From Anastrepha obliqua (Eukaryota > Arthropoda > Insecta > Diptera > Tephritidae), in NCBI RefSeq assembly GCF_027943255.1, contig NC_072893.1, positions 38,090,001 to 38,154,000 of the forward strand: a DNA stretch of 64,000 bases. Reading direction: 5' to 3'. The notes under the pieces are model-generated. The model ran no database searches. It was not told the origin of the DNA and saw only the letters and a list, made by a program, of their open reading frames with translations. Shown piece after piece: positions 31,190-41,189 of this stretch. Made by a program: the position numbers and the translations under genes. Position 1 is the stretch's first letter; every line of letters begins with the position of its first letter.

Positions 31190-31790
31190 AATTATAAATT
31201 TATCTGTTGTGATACAGAGAGGGAAGATGAAAAGGAGAAAGGAAGGAACCAGACAGGTTGATTAGAGGATGACGACCAATAGGAGTGATTTACGTTTGTA
31301 TTAACCGCTTCAAGCTACTGATGAGTTTCACCTGCAGTATCCACAGGTATGGCAAAAAAGTGCGAGCCCAGATGTTTAAATTTTTGCCTGATGGGAGCGG
31401 GGCAGGTAAGAAGTATGTGCTGAGATCATTCCACCTCATCATCCAGACAGCTTATACAGGAAGGACTTGAAGTAATCCAAAGCCTCACTGCATGCACACC
31501 TAACGGATAATGTCCGGTAAGGGTACTTATCAAATTCGAGAGCTGCGGCTTTGTTAACCTGAAAAGTTCCTTCGAGAGCTCCCGATATATCCGTGGGCAG
31601 AAGGATCTCGCGACCTTGCACGTTTGCGCACTAGTCCAGCGCTCGTAGCAGACCACAGGTTCTCAAGGGAACCCCAATCCTCTCAATTTGCGATGAAACC
31701 CTCTCCAAGCAGGGGACCTTACCTAGCCAGCTCATCAGCCCAGCAGTTTCCCTCTATGGTGCTGAGACGAACAACGAGTCCTAGTAATTA
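31190..31790 (-). pseudogene. RNase H LINE C-terminal relic with 3' end
   Basis: Minus frame from 31656: YERWTSAQTCKVARSFCPRI, YRELSKELFRLTKPQLSNLI, STLTGHYPLGVHAVRLWITS, then CISCLDDEVE. This is the region after RNase H in LINE ORF2, with the LTGH block and the start of the Cys motif. The low-coordinate end (31200-31400) is the 3' end shared with 21385-21570. Same family as 1985-2385. Confidence 0.75.
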
Positions 31791-32099
31791 TAGAAGCAAG
31801 CAACTAGTGCACTTCTTCCTTAACTGCGGCTACTTTCGATTGGAAAGCACTACAGTGGGCTGGAAACCTAAATTTAAGCTTGATGGGGAGGTCCTCGCAG
31901 AATCCTCCCTCATCAACTCTTCCGCCCAACTTCACGTGTATGTAAACATGTTTCTATTCCTCAGAAGTTTAACAATGTCAGCAACTTTCTTCTCCTCCCT
32001 TATTGCTTTATTACTTAGACAATCTTGACGAGTATTTTCTGCGATCGATTGTAAAATTTACATTTCTGTAATGCGTAATATTTATTTGGTTTTTGAATT
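31791..32099. other. No clear gene
   Basis: A 134-codon plus frame (31624-32028) mostly reads over the minus-strand LINE relic and its upstream continuation. I treat it as a shadow. The rest is unassigned and may be decayed LINE. Confidence 0.4.
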
Positions 32100-32590
32100 T
32101 TCAGCTGGCGCCTCTGCACGACTTTCCGTTTTTAAATACAAGGCATCCTGATACCTTGTCGCCTTGAGCACATCTTTCCGCACTTCATTAATAATGCTGT
32201 AGTCATTGGAGATTTCCGTTCCGAGGTATTTAAACTTCATCACTTGTTCAATAACATTTCGATCTTTTTCCAGTTTGCGCCTTATTGAATTTTTTGATAT
32301 GACGAAGCTCTATGTCTCTTTAGTCGATAGCTCTATATTAAATATTTTTGTAGTGACTACAAATTTGTGTAATAGACGTTGTAGGTCATCCTCTGTGTTG
32401 GCTATTAAAACAGCGTCGACAGCTTAGCATTTTCTGGGAATACTTGAGTGCTGCATTCAATAACCTTCTAATTATTTGACCTCATTTATTATCTGCTCCA
32501 TTACAACATTAGAAACGACGAGGCAAAGTGAATCGCCCTGGCAAATCCCAGACATGAATGGTGTTTGATCAATATATTCAATATACCTTG
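32100..32590 (-). pseudogene. LINE reverse transcriptase palm relic (RTE-like)
   Basis: Minus strand: GGRTRYIEYIDQTPFMSGIC, then QGDSLCLVVSNVVMEQIINE, a decayed active site reading C-stop-AVDAVLIANTEDDLQRLL in place of CYADDAVLIA, then FNIELSTKET, NSIRRKLEKDRNVIEQVMKF, KYLGTEISND. One catalytic Asp codon is changed and there is an in-frame stop. The upstream fingers region lies at 33420-33990, on the far side of a plus-strand insertion. Confidence 0.75.
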
Positions 32591-32594
32591 TTCT

Positions 32595-33395
32595 TCCACC
32601 GAAAAGCTGGATGAAATGGGTATTCCATTTAGCCATGAATCGGCTAGAATATCTATCTCCTTGGAACAGGAGATAATTCTTCTGGAACCTGGTTCAGAAA
32701 CCAGAAAAACTCATCGTGACTGGGTAGAGTTGACCGAAGCTGGACCTTACTTGCCAAGGGTATTCCGCTGGAAACAGCTCGGTTTTTGGCAGGGTAGCCA
32801 TTGAATGCACCTAGTGATGCACAGACAACGTCTTAAAGATCACGGTCTGAAAGCTCCACACCCACATCGAGTTCCAGGTGGACGAAGCGATTTGCACCAA
32901 CTGGCAACAAACAGTCGCCAAATCGTCGGAGCTACTCCGTCGGCTTGCAACTCGATGAAAAGAGTAGAGACCTTAACCAAGTACAGTCCTGGTCGTGGTG
33001 AAGGCACATAGGTAGTCTGTAAACGGCTGGCTCCACAAGGTGCTTCGTTGGAAATCTCTTGTTTAGGGCCTACACTGGCAGAGATCATCGTATCCAAGAA
33101 AATCGGGATTATACAAAATGATTTTCTGGAGGGTATTTGGTTCACCGAGGAAATCTGCAAGGTACAAAAATGCATTCTTGACAGGATGTACGAAAGTCGT
33201 GCAGGCCCTGTGAATCCCCATTTTTCAGGCTACAGTTTCAAGCCTGGATGGTTAGTTAGTGGACAACAAAACTGTGGTCTGAACTGAGGAAGCTGTACCA
33301 GCTCTAAAACCGTGGGAAGGAGCCAATCTGAAGGCTGTAGACGAGGTGGAAGTGCCAAAGGCATCTATCTTTGTTGACTACTTCCGAAGCTGAGC
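32595..33395 (+). pseudogene. DUF4780-type retroelement ORF relic
   Basis: Plus-strand frames between 32565 and 33395. The recognisable part is about 33040-33395: ISCLGPTLAEIIVSKKIGII, then DFLEGIWFTEEICKVQKCIL, DRMYESRAGPVNPHFSGYSF, KPGWLVSGQQNCGLN, a stop, then ALKPWEGANLKAVDEVEVPK, ASIFVDYF. This order fits the DUF4780 domain of unknown function found in insect retroelement proteins. Stops after 32802, 33009 and 33285 break it. Lying between two minus-strand parts of a LINE, it appears to be an insertion. Confidence 0.6.
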
Positions 33396-33419
33396 ATCCT
33401 GCCTAAATAATAATGAATT

Positions 33420-33990
33420 TTGGGATTTATTAGTAGCCTAAAACTGTATGAGTAGGTTACATGGCTTCAAATTGCACAAAATTGGCGTATACTATTTTGT
33501 TTTCGTTCAATTTTGCTAGAAAAGTTTTTTCTAAAACCTGCTTGAAACTCCGTTATATTCTTCGACCCAATTCGCTAACCTTTTATTTATTATTCCGATC
33601 AGAACCTTAGCAGAAACTCCTCTGTGATTACTGCCCAAATTTGGATTACCCTTTTTGGATATCGGAAAAATTATTGTATTTTTCCTCCATTTTTCATCTT
33701 TCAACAATCACATTACATACCTTTCTTGTAGGAATTCCTGTGCGGCATTTTTTACTAATTCATCTGTAGTCGATCCTATGGTCCATATTAATCGTGTTTT
33801 TAGTGAATCTTTTCCATTAGGATTCTTTTAATTGTCTTATCTGTCCTTTACCTGAGTTTCTTTCTTCTATATACTTTGCTTTGTATTGCTGGGTTTTTGT
33901 TGTAAATAAGCATTTTTCTTTTGTAAAACCACCGTGTTGACTTCATTTATTCCTAAACCTCTTAAACCAATTATTCCACTGCGGCTGACA
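33420..33990 (-). pseudogene. LINE reverse transcriptase fingers relic
   Basis: Minus strand: INEVNTVVLQKKNAYLQQKP near 33950, then WTIGSTTDELVKNAAQEFLQ, IIFPISKKGNPNLGSNHRGV, SAKVLIGIINKRLANWVEEY. The block K-KGNP-x4-N-RGVS matches the first conserved reverse transcriptase motif of RTE-like and related LINEs. Stops and frame changes throughout. It is probably the 5' part of the LINE whose palm is at 32100-32590. Confidence 0.7.
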
Positions 33991-34896
33991 TTAAGCTCGC
34001 TTTTAACTTTGTCCTAGCAGTGTTAGAGTCATCGTCCCTACACATCGGATTATCATTTACCCTCATTTCTTAGCCTTCTCAAGCAGGCAAGATAAAGTTT
34101 TGAATTTATGATTTTTCACTAATTCTTTTGCACTTCACGGAAACTATTTGCAAATTATTTTAAGTATCCCAGTAATCCTGTATTTATGTTTGTATGTAAG
34201 TCGCAGGGGTATATGATTTAAGAATTTGTTGTGTTCGTAACGCATGCTTCAGTGACCTTGAGTTCTTTCCTAGTTTCCTAGCTGTTTAGTGTACGTGAAC
34301 TTATGGCACGCACTCAATCGCTAATTGAAGCTCCTACGCACTGCCGCTACAACAACTGCACTCACACGTATCAACTCATACAAGTTTTCGCTTGTTTTCT
34401 GGCTTATCTTGAAAGTATTTAATTTAATTGCACATTCGCAATTCCAACAGATAAAGATATGGAAATACTCCTCGCATATTCACAATAGAATGCGCATAAA
34501 GCGTAGCAAGCAGATTGGGCGTCATTTAAGGCAATGAATGCCCGCGACTCCCACATTCACTGGGTAAGCCCCACAGGCAGTGGTCATGAGGTGTTGGGTG
34601 AACGGAAATGCTTGCACAAAATTTACACAGAGTACTCGTATACGTCACATGCTGGCCGTGATGTGGATGAGGTGTGCGTGCGTTTGGCCCGAGTCGTATA
34701 CGCCAGCCTCAGCACGTATGCCAATTTGACTAGCCAAATAAATATATCAAAAGCCATACAGGTAGTCAATCAGCTAGATAAATAGATGCTACTCGCTTAT
34801 GAGCACCCAATTTGGCAGGCCAAATGTTCTGGCAGCTATAACGCCCACCCAGTTGGTGGAAAAGTTATAAACGTAGTTGGTCAGTTGGTAGATATA
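33991..34896. other. No gene seen
   Basis: Mixed-composition DNA without clear repeats. Two frames of 70 and 83 codons (34325-34537 and 34534-34785) have ordinary composition but no motif or splice context. Possibly single-copy intergenic DNA. Confidence 0.4.
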
Positions 34897-34898
34897 TA

Positions 34899-35720
34899 CA
34901 AAGGGTGATCAGATTGGAGATACTTTTTCCAGCCGAGGCTTTTTGACAGATCACGCGTGACTACTGTCAAACTAAATACATAATTTTTTTAGTATTTTTT
35001 GACATTTAATCATGGAAAGATTTACGCATGGACAACGTTTACAAATCGTACAAATGTATTACGAAAATTGACGCTCTGTTAAAAGTGTACATCGCGCGCT
35101 CAGGCCAACTTATGGTGTTCAGAGATTAGGACCATATTTGGTTAAATGGCTAGGTCAATAAGCAAAATTTCCGTATTTGGGCTGAAGAGTAACCCAAAGC
35201 CATTCAAGAGTAGCCATTACATCCATTGAAAAAAAACCGTTTGGTGCGACCTATGACGAAGGCTATCGCGCCGTGATGAACAACTTTTTGATGACGGAAA
35301 TTGAAGCCGGTGATTTCCACAACATTTGGTTCCAACAAGATGGCGCTATTTGCCATACAGCCATACAGTCTGTAAAACAATAGATTTACTGCGTCGTCGT
35401 TGTGGAGCAGTGGATTGGCCACCAAGATCGTGTAATATCTTTTGGACTATTTGCGGAGGTATGTAAAGTGTAAATGCTAAACCAGCCTTGATGAAGGCAT
35501 TTTATGGCAACTTTACTAAAGTTATTCGCGACATACCGACTAAAGTCCTCCAGTGATTCATTCAAAATTGGTGTTTACGGATTACCGAATTATGGTGCAG
35601 GTGCGGCCAACAAATGGATTATCTTTAAAAAATAAATGTCAAGAATGGTTCCCTACAAAAATAATAAGGATTGCACTATCAATTAGAATTTTCGTTGTTT
35701 TATTTCAGTTTAAATTCCGC
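34899..35720 (+). pseudogene. Tc1/mariner element relic with left terminus
   Basis: Starts after TA at 34897-34898 with CAAAGGGTGATCAGATTGG. A transposase relic begins near ATG 35012: MERFTHGQRLQIVQMYYEN, then RSVKSVHRALRPTYGVQ in shifted frames. A large deletion follows, and the catalytic region resumes: FMTEIEAGDFHNIWFQQDGA with the second Asp, CHTA, GAVDWPPRSCN, KVIRDIPTKVLQ. The 3' flank matches that of 19555-19905. The first catalytic block (SDEAHF) is deleted and stops interrupt the rest. Confidence 0.75.
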
Positions 35721-35739
35721 TACCTCTAACTATGACTAA

Positions 35740-36036
35740 TTGGCGCTTACGGTCTTTGTTGCTTTTTTGCTTCTTCTCCTATTTGTGTGGCGCGTTCTGA
35801 TGTTTTTCCAAAAATGAAGGGACCTACAGTTTTATGGCACCTTCGAACGGCAGATGTTTTTTTTTTCATGGGATGAAGATGTTTTTATTGGCAGTAATAC
35901 ACCCGGTGGACTGCCGTTGCCTACCAAAAAAAAAACGTTTTCTATGATTTGGTGTTTCCTGCCCGAGGTTTCGCACCTGCGCACCACAGAAAGGAAGTCA
36001 CGCACCAACCCATTCCTATACGGGGACGCCTTGTTG
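35740..36036 (-). repeat. SINE copy, old
   Basis: Minus-strand SINE over its full length but strongly diverged: GCGCC tail near 35744, CTCCTATTTGTGTGGCG, AAGGGACCTACAGTTT, CGAACGGCAGAT, CTGCCGTTGCCTACC, and the head complement GTCACGCACCAACCCATTC. The head and tail order matches 22098-22420. Frames crossing it on both strands are chance. Confidence 0.7.
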
Positions 36037-36067
36037 GTAGATATCAAATACAAATCTTTGCATGTAT

Positions 36068-36405
36068 ATACAGGGTGACCCAACTAGCATATGGAAGATT
36101 AATTATCGATTGCTTTTCTTTTCACTTTCTTTTCATAAGCTGATGGTTATGTGTCAGTCTTTTACATACTTCGCTGTTCACTTACGGAAAATGAAAGGTT
36201 TCGATTAGCCTCCTAGAAGCTGGGAATGAAAATTAATGCAAATGAATCTATTAGATTATACAATATTTTGTGTTGGATGCCATAAAAGATAAATGTTACG
36301 CTAACCATCCAACGATTCAATAGCTGAAAAAAGAAATCTGAGTTGGTGGGATAAATGTTGATACCCACGATAAAGTACCGAAAATTTTAAAAATTTAGTG
36401 TACAG
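36068..36405. repeat. Possible Tc1/mariner remnant
   Basis: TATACAGGGTGACCCAACTA at about 36068 resembles a Tc1/mariner terminus (CAGGGTG) next to TA. What follows to about 36400 includes a short frame starting MKRFRLASWKLGMKIN, but I cannot recognise a transposase or the opposite end. The LINE relic begins right after. Confidence 0.3.
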
Positions 36406-36410
36406 TGCAT

Positions 36411-37612
36411 GGAGAAGGGGAGAACTAAATTTCTATACATATGGTTCCAAGCTAGACGATAGGGTTGGCTATGGATATTTTCGAAGAAATTAAGACTGGA
36501 ACTTTCGTTCGACTACCAGACTACTGCAGCATCTACTTATGAGGCAGAAGTTCTAGCAATAAAAGAAGTGGCTACTTATCTAAATACGCGTGCCATAACA
36601 AAAACTACAATAAATATATAATCGGATAGCCAGGCGGCCATTAAATCAATGAATGCGGCTAAGCTAAGATCAAAGGTTGCACATGAATGCTGGGCAGCCC
36701 AAAATGATATTAGTGTCATATTCAAGATCAGCCCCTTTTCGGTTCCGGGGCAGAGAGATATTGAGGGAAATTGTAAATTCGACGAGCTAGCCAGGAAAGT
36801 TACTGCTCTTCAACTGCTTAGTAATAGTAATACCATTGGGATGCCTATGATCACAGGCATATTAATATCCAAAAACAACATTATTCAATAGGCCACTAGA
36901 TCATGAGAGATGAAGGCACCTGCGTAGCAGGTAGGCTACTGTGATCGCACGAAAAATACAAAGGAACTGCTTAGCCTTTCAAGAGAGGATACCTCAAAGG
37001 TCGTGGCTTGTAAAGGGTGGTTAAGTTTCAAGGGCCGGTGTTGATTTTAAATAAAATAGAACTTTTTTACCAAATTATTATCATTTTTCCCTATTATGAT
37101 AATATTAATATAGCTCAATTACGCGTCGAACAAAATATTGGCCAGATTGTCGCCGCGGCCTCGGTGGCAAACCTCCATCCGTTGGTCCAAATTTTCGATG
37201 ACGCTGAGGCATAATTGAGGTTCTATGCCGTTAATGTGCCGAATTATCTCAACCTTTAGCTCTTAAATTGTTGCTTGCTTATCGACGTACACCTTTTCTT
37301 TCAAATAACCCCAAAGAAAGAAGTCCAACGGTGTCGTTGACGTTTGGGTGTGGTTCACATTCAATATCTGCCTTGAAATTTAACCACCCTTTATAACCGG
37401 GCATTGGCTATTTGGCAGGCATTCCTTGAGACTAGAAATAGATGAAGAAGACCAAGAAACAATTGAGCACTTCCTTTGCAATTGTCCAGCCTTATTTAAA
37501 ATCCGAACATGTTTTCTAGGTAAATAAGTTTTTAATTCTTGTACGATACTGTCCGGCGTGGTGATTAGACCAAACCTGTGCTTCATAAGAGTCGCAAAAT
37601 GCTTTCATGAAG
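36411..37612 (+). pseudogene. RNase H LINE relic, interrupted by a 379-bp MITE
   Basis: Plus strand: FYTYGSKLDDRVGYG (usual FYTDGSK, the first catalytic Asp changed to Tyr), DYCSIY and AEVLAIKEVATYLNT in shifted frames, IGSQAA where SDSQAA is expected, then MNAAKLRSKVAHECWAAQND, SVPGQRDIEGNCKFDELARK. After 36900 the frame AFQERIPQRSWLV continues, if the MITE at 37013-37391 is skipped, into TGHWLFGRHSLRLEIDEE and TIEHFLCNCPALFKIRTCFL. So the LINE was in frame at the MITE site. It is dead because of active-site changes and stops. Confidence 0.8.
37013..37391. mobile_element. 379-bp MITE of a DD41D-type element
   Basis: Starts AAGGGTGGTTAAGTTTCAAG and ends with its inverted copy (complement AAGGGTGGTTAAATTTCAAG). 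TA flanks it at 37011-37012 and 37392-37393. It is a deleted derivative of the longer element at 57588-58484: both share the left 290 bases, including the antisense of the C-terminal transposase (DKPATIQELKDE type), and the right end. The catalytic centre is deleted, so it depends on an enzyme made elsewhere. Confidence 0.85.
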
Positions 37613-37745
37613 AGAAATAAATGAGGTTCCCGTGTAGCATAGCGGTATCACAACGGTAAAGTCTAAGTGAGTTGGTCGTGTAGATCGACTAGCACCATAA
37701 CCCAGTCTAACCTAGGGTACAGTAATGGGATATTGTAAAGCCAAG
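37613..37745 (+). repeat. LINE 3' untranslated end
   Basis: After the LINE frame ends, GTTCCCGTGTAGCATAGCGG and TCTAAGTGAGTTGGTCGTGT lead to CCATAACCCAGTCTAACCTA, a decayed CTAAC-type tail like the one on the minus-strand LINE at 19995. TAGCATAGCGG also fits a polymerase III A-box, but I see no B-box at the right distance, so I do not call a tRNA-like gene. Confidence 0.45.
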
Positions 37746-37839
37746 CCAGCCATGGAAGTACATGGTTTGTACTATATGAAGTTGTGCTACGTGTTTAATA
37801 GCAGAGTTTCATAAAAATCATCAGTCGGTACTACAACCA

Positions 37840-38345
37840 GTTGTTTGTTTTCGCTGGCTCCACTATTCTCTTCTAGGCTTCTCTATTATTTGCAAGTGAC
37901 CGCCACTTTTTCACTCCAATTGCTTTCAGATCATCTTCGACACAGTCTAGCCATATTTCGCGCGGTTCATAATAGTTTTTTGGGTGCGAGTGCTTACCAT
38001 TCTTATGATCTTATGTCCCAGCTGTCTTATCCTTTGCCATATAATGAACTTGATTATCTTCTTCTTTCATTAGACTGAGCAGTTCCAAGTTGCTTCAAAG
38101 CATGTACTCGTTTCTCTAATTTCGTTTTGGACCGAAGATTTTGCACAGCGTTTTCCTTTCATATACTTTAAGTAACTCTTCCACTAAATTCTTCATGCAC
38201 CATGCGTCGGAGCCATATGCTGCTATTGGCCGGACTTTTGTTCTGTACATCTGCTATGGATAAAAGTTTTGATTTAAACAGATTCATGTGAGCATAAGAG
38301 GATTTGCGTGTTACGAGTATACGTTCTTGAATAGATTCCATTGTG
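37840..38345 (-). pseudogene. RTE-like LINE C-terminal relic (host of a LINE insertion)
   Basis: Minus strand, from high to low coordinate: ESIQERILVTRKSSYAHMNL, FKSKLLS, TKVRPIAAYGSDAWCMKNLV, EELLKVYERKTLCKIFGPKR, a decayed middle, then EPREIWLDCVEDDLKAIGVK, KWRSLANNREA. These fit the thumb and C-terminal end of an RTE-like ORF. The reverse transcriptase palm that should precede it is at 39290-39490, beyond an inserted LINE. Confidence 0.7.
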
Positions 38346-38414
38346 CTATTGTCGCTTGTTACTAGGCTGCTGTTTTACTACCGTTTTACTACCACTGTCG
38401 CATGTGATGAAGTT

Positions 38415-39290
38415 CCTTGTTTTTTTTTTCTTTTTGTTTTTTTTTTCAGGTCAGATCCATTTAGTGAGTTCCAAGTATAACAGCAAATCCTTTATCTCGA
38501 TGTCAGAGATCTCTTTAAATTGCTGTAGCAAAGGCTTACCGAAGGAGCGGAGTCGTGCCCTAGCTAGCCCCGGACATTCACATAAATAGTGGAAAATACT
38601 TTCCTTCACCCCTTCCGCTTGACAGCTTCTGCAGATGGGATTAAAGGGGAGGTTGAGTCTGGCTGCATGCTCCCTTACTTTCCAATGCCCTGTAAGGGTT
38701 GCAGTGATGCGTGAGATGTTTGATCGAGAACATCCTAACAGGTGATTCGTTCTTTGGATTTTGTATGACGGCCACGTGTTTTTTGTTGTAATACATGTAG
38801 TTAGTTGCTTCCATCTTCTTTCGGCTAAAGCATGATAGTGTGAAGCAATGAATGCTTTTATTGTGTTCAGTGGGGTGAAGACTGCCACCGCCTCTGCTAA
38901 GTCTAGTGTCGAACCTTTTCTTGCTAGCTCATCCGCTATCTCATTACCCCTTATGTTCCTATGACCGGGAACCCATATCAGAGTGATTTCAAGCCAATGA
39001 CTAAGCAATTCCAGCTCCTCTCTACACTGTAAGACTAGTTTGGATGAAATTGAGCTGGAGTCTAAGGCCTTTATAGCTGCTTGACTGTCTGAGAAGATAG
39101 CTACACTTGCACCAACATCTTTATAGAGTTTTGTTGATTTGCATGCTTCTCTGATCGCTAAAAGTTCTGCCTGGAACACACTGGTATAGTCAGGAAGTCT
39201 TGACTGAGATAGGTTGAGTGGCTCCGAATGGAAGCCAGCTCCCACACCACAGTTCATCTTGTTACTAGATAGGCTGCATGATTGCATTTA
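38415..39290 (-). mobile_element. 5'-truncated RNase H LINE inserted in another LINE
   Basis: A minus-strand LINE 3' end. It has an open frame (38451-39287) followed closely by an A-rich tail on the minus strand (complement of 38428-38449, mostly A with a few C and G), as expected for target-primed reverse transcription. The 5' end is truncated inside the ORF just before the RNase H domain. RTE-like LINE sequence in the same orientation lies on both sides (37840-38345 and 39290-39490). I did not find a clear target-site duplication. Confidence 0.7.
38451..39287 (-). CDS. LINE RNase H domain and C-terminus, open for 278 codons
   Basis: C-terminal part of a LINE ORF2 protein. Residues 1-25 begin after the DGSK block. 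IFSDSQAAIKALDSSSISSK holds the catalytic Asp of SDSQA; ITLIWVPGHRNIRGNEIADE holds the conserved His and the last Asp. Then LARKGSTL, the linker AERRWKQLTTC, the ISRITATLTGHWKVREHAAR block and the Cys/His tail CRSCQAEGVKESIFHYLCEC. It ends ELTKWI. The frame is intact, making it the youngest-looking LINE piece in the window. It starts at an internal Met and lacks reverse transcriptase, so it cannot move on its own. Confidence 0.85.
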   Translation of the reverse strand: MQSCSLSSNKMNCGVGAGFHSEPLNLSQSRLPDYTSVFQAELLAIREACKSTKLYKDVGASVAIFSDSQAAIKALDSSSISSKLVLQCREELELLSHWLEITLIWVPGHRNIRGNEIADELARKGSTLDLAEAVAVFTPLNTIKAFIASHYHALAERRWKQLTTCITTKNTWPSYKIQRTNHLLGCSRSNISRITATLTGHWKVREHAARLNLPFNPICRSCQAEGVKESIFHYLCECPGLARARLRSFGKPLLQQFKEISDIEIKDLLLYLELTKWI

Positions 39291-39490
39291 TCTACGCCTT
39301 TAAAAATATATTCGCTTATATCTAACACTGCATATGTCTTCTTTCCTAATTTCTAGATAGCACTATACATTTGATATTTTGCTGGTTCACAGCTAAACCT
39401 ACTCGTTCAGCTGCCATTTCAACGTTTGTAAAAAGATCTGCAAGGTACTTTTTCTTTGGTGGTAGTAAAACAATGTCATCTGAATTTTGT
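39290..39490 (-). pseudogene. LINE reverse transcriptase palm relic
   Basis: Minus strand: NSDDIVLLPPKKKYLADLFT, then NVEMAAERVGLAVNQQNIKC, IVLSRN. NSDDIVLL is the decayed YADD active site, keeping both Asp. This should join the thumb and C-terminus at 37840-38345; the RNase H LINE at 38415-39290 separates them. Confidence 0.7.
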
Positions 39491-41189
39491 TTTTTGTGTT
39501 TTTTTCTGTTTAATAGCAAGGCTTACCCATGCCAATAATAAAAAAATCTTAAATTCTTCACAAAAAAATGTATGCGTTTTTTTATTTATAGGCGAATTAA
39601 ATTCGAAATGCTAGTTGAGCCACCCTCTGTGCGTATGCCCCTACAACCACCTGAGTCAAATGGCCTACCAACAAGTTTGATAGAAATAAAAGTAATCTAT
39701 CGCAACTCCATCTATGTAAAAAAACACGTAACAGAAATAGTTGCGAACAGTGATGCTAAGGAAATTTATATTTATATTTAATTTGATTAAAAAAAAAATA
39801 TTTTTAAATTTTTTTTACAAATTTTTTTATTTATTTTTTCTTTGATTTTTATTTGTTTACTTTCTGACAGGCTAAACATATATATTTATAGGCAATAACA
39901 TTTTGAGCTTTCAATAATAATAATAAATTTTGTATCACATATTTATTTCGTGGTGTCATCGTCACACAGTGCGGCTCGTAGTTTCGCATTTCGCATTTTG
40001 CATGTTTTGATTTTGTTTTCAGCGCCGTTCACGCTTCTAATTTTTATTACGATTGCATTCAGCGATTTGGTGAATTATTGCAATTTTCCATTGGTATTTT
40101 TATTGTTATACAAATTATTGCTTGTGTCGCGACTTTTGTATGTTGCTCAAATATTTCTAATTCATATAAAGTTACTCATACGTAGTGGTGTGTGCAGGGA
40201 AAAAATAAACCAAATAGTCCAACTCAAACTGAATGTTGGAGAAATTCCGTGTGCATTACTCGCTGCTGAAATAAGATACAAAATTAGATTCAGCATGCAA
40301 ATTCAACGTTATGGTACCGCTATTGTCGCGTTGTCTCGTGCATCGGCGCCAGGGCATGTTCGGAGCAGCACCGCTTGCAATACCTGAAGCATATTTCGGG
40401 CTGGAATTTTGTAAATTAAATTTGCAAATTTTAATGATTTGTTCTTATATTTATATCCCACAGGCTTGGTGCAATAATATGATAGAATTCAGAAACTTTA
40501 AGTGAATACAGGATTTCTGTGCAAAAGTGAAAAATCCAAAGTCTCGATTTGCAATTTTTTTGTTCGTTACAACACAAAACAATCAATACCGAAGCCACGC
40601 GCATTTTATTTATACGAAACATACCATAAATAAATATTTCCCCGTACTTAGAAAACTCTTTAGTTAGCATATTTAACTTTAATCCCTGCGAGACGAATTT
40701 TGAATTGTGAAGTTAAGTCGGTTTTAATAAATGGCATATTAAATCACTTTCATATATAAGTACCTGAGCAAAAAACAATTGAAATTCTTCAACAATACTT
40801 AATATACTTAAGAATGCTTAAGACTCTCATAAGTTCACAAATTTGGTTTTCGAACACTTTTCTTGCGGTTGAGGAAAAATTTATAGTATGAATTTTTCTC
40901 ATCGCTTCGAAGGGGTTTCTCTATTCTTTAACGCCTATTTCTTGAAGTTTGATGGAAGAAGATTACACATATTTTGTGATATTTTAATTTGTTTATATTT
41001 ATAAAGCTTAAAGGTCTCAATTTCAAAAAAGCAGAAACTAGGCTATCGTGCGATGACAGCGCACCCTCTCACCGATCAAAATGAGCGTTTACAAATACGT
41101 TATTATTATTATTAGAAGGCCATTACGCACTGCTACCAAAGCTGATCTATTGTGAAAGGCCTATTTTTGTAACCCTAAAGTTTTAGGCT
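39491..41189. other. No recognised gene; one hydrophobic 145-codon frame
   Basis: AT-rich to 39940. A plus frame at 39950-40387 (145 codons) has a hydrophobic first half (HVLILFSAPFTLLIFITIAF and FLLLYKLLLVSRLLYV) that could form two or three membrane segments, and a polar second half. I recognise no family, and T-rich DNA gives such frames by chance. The rest shows no element ends. Confidence 0.35.

Noticed and set aside
31624..32028. A 134-codon plus frame as a gene
   Set aside because: It reads antisense over a LINE relic and carries no motif of its own.
37620..37690. A tRNA-like A-box (TAGCATAGCGG)
   Set aside because: No B-box at the right distance, and the place fits the 3' untranslated end of the LINE.
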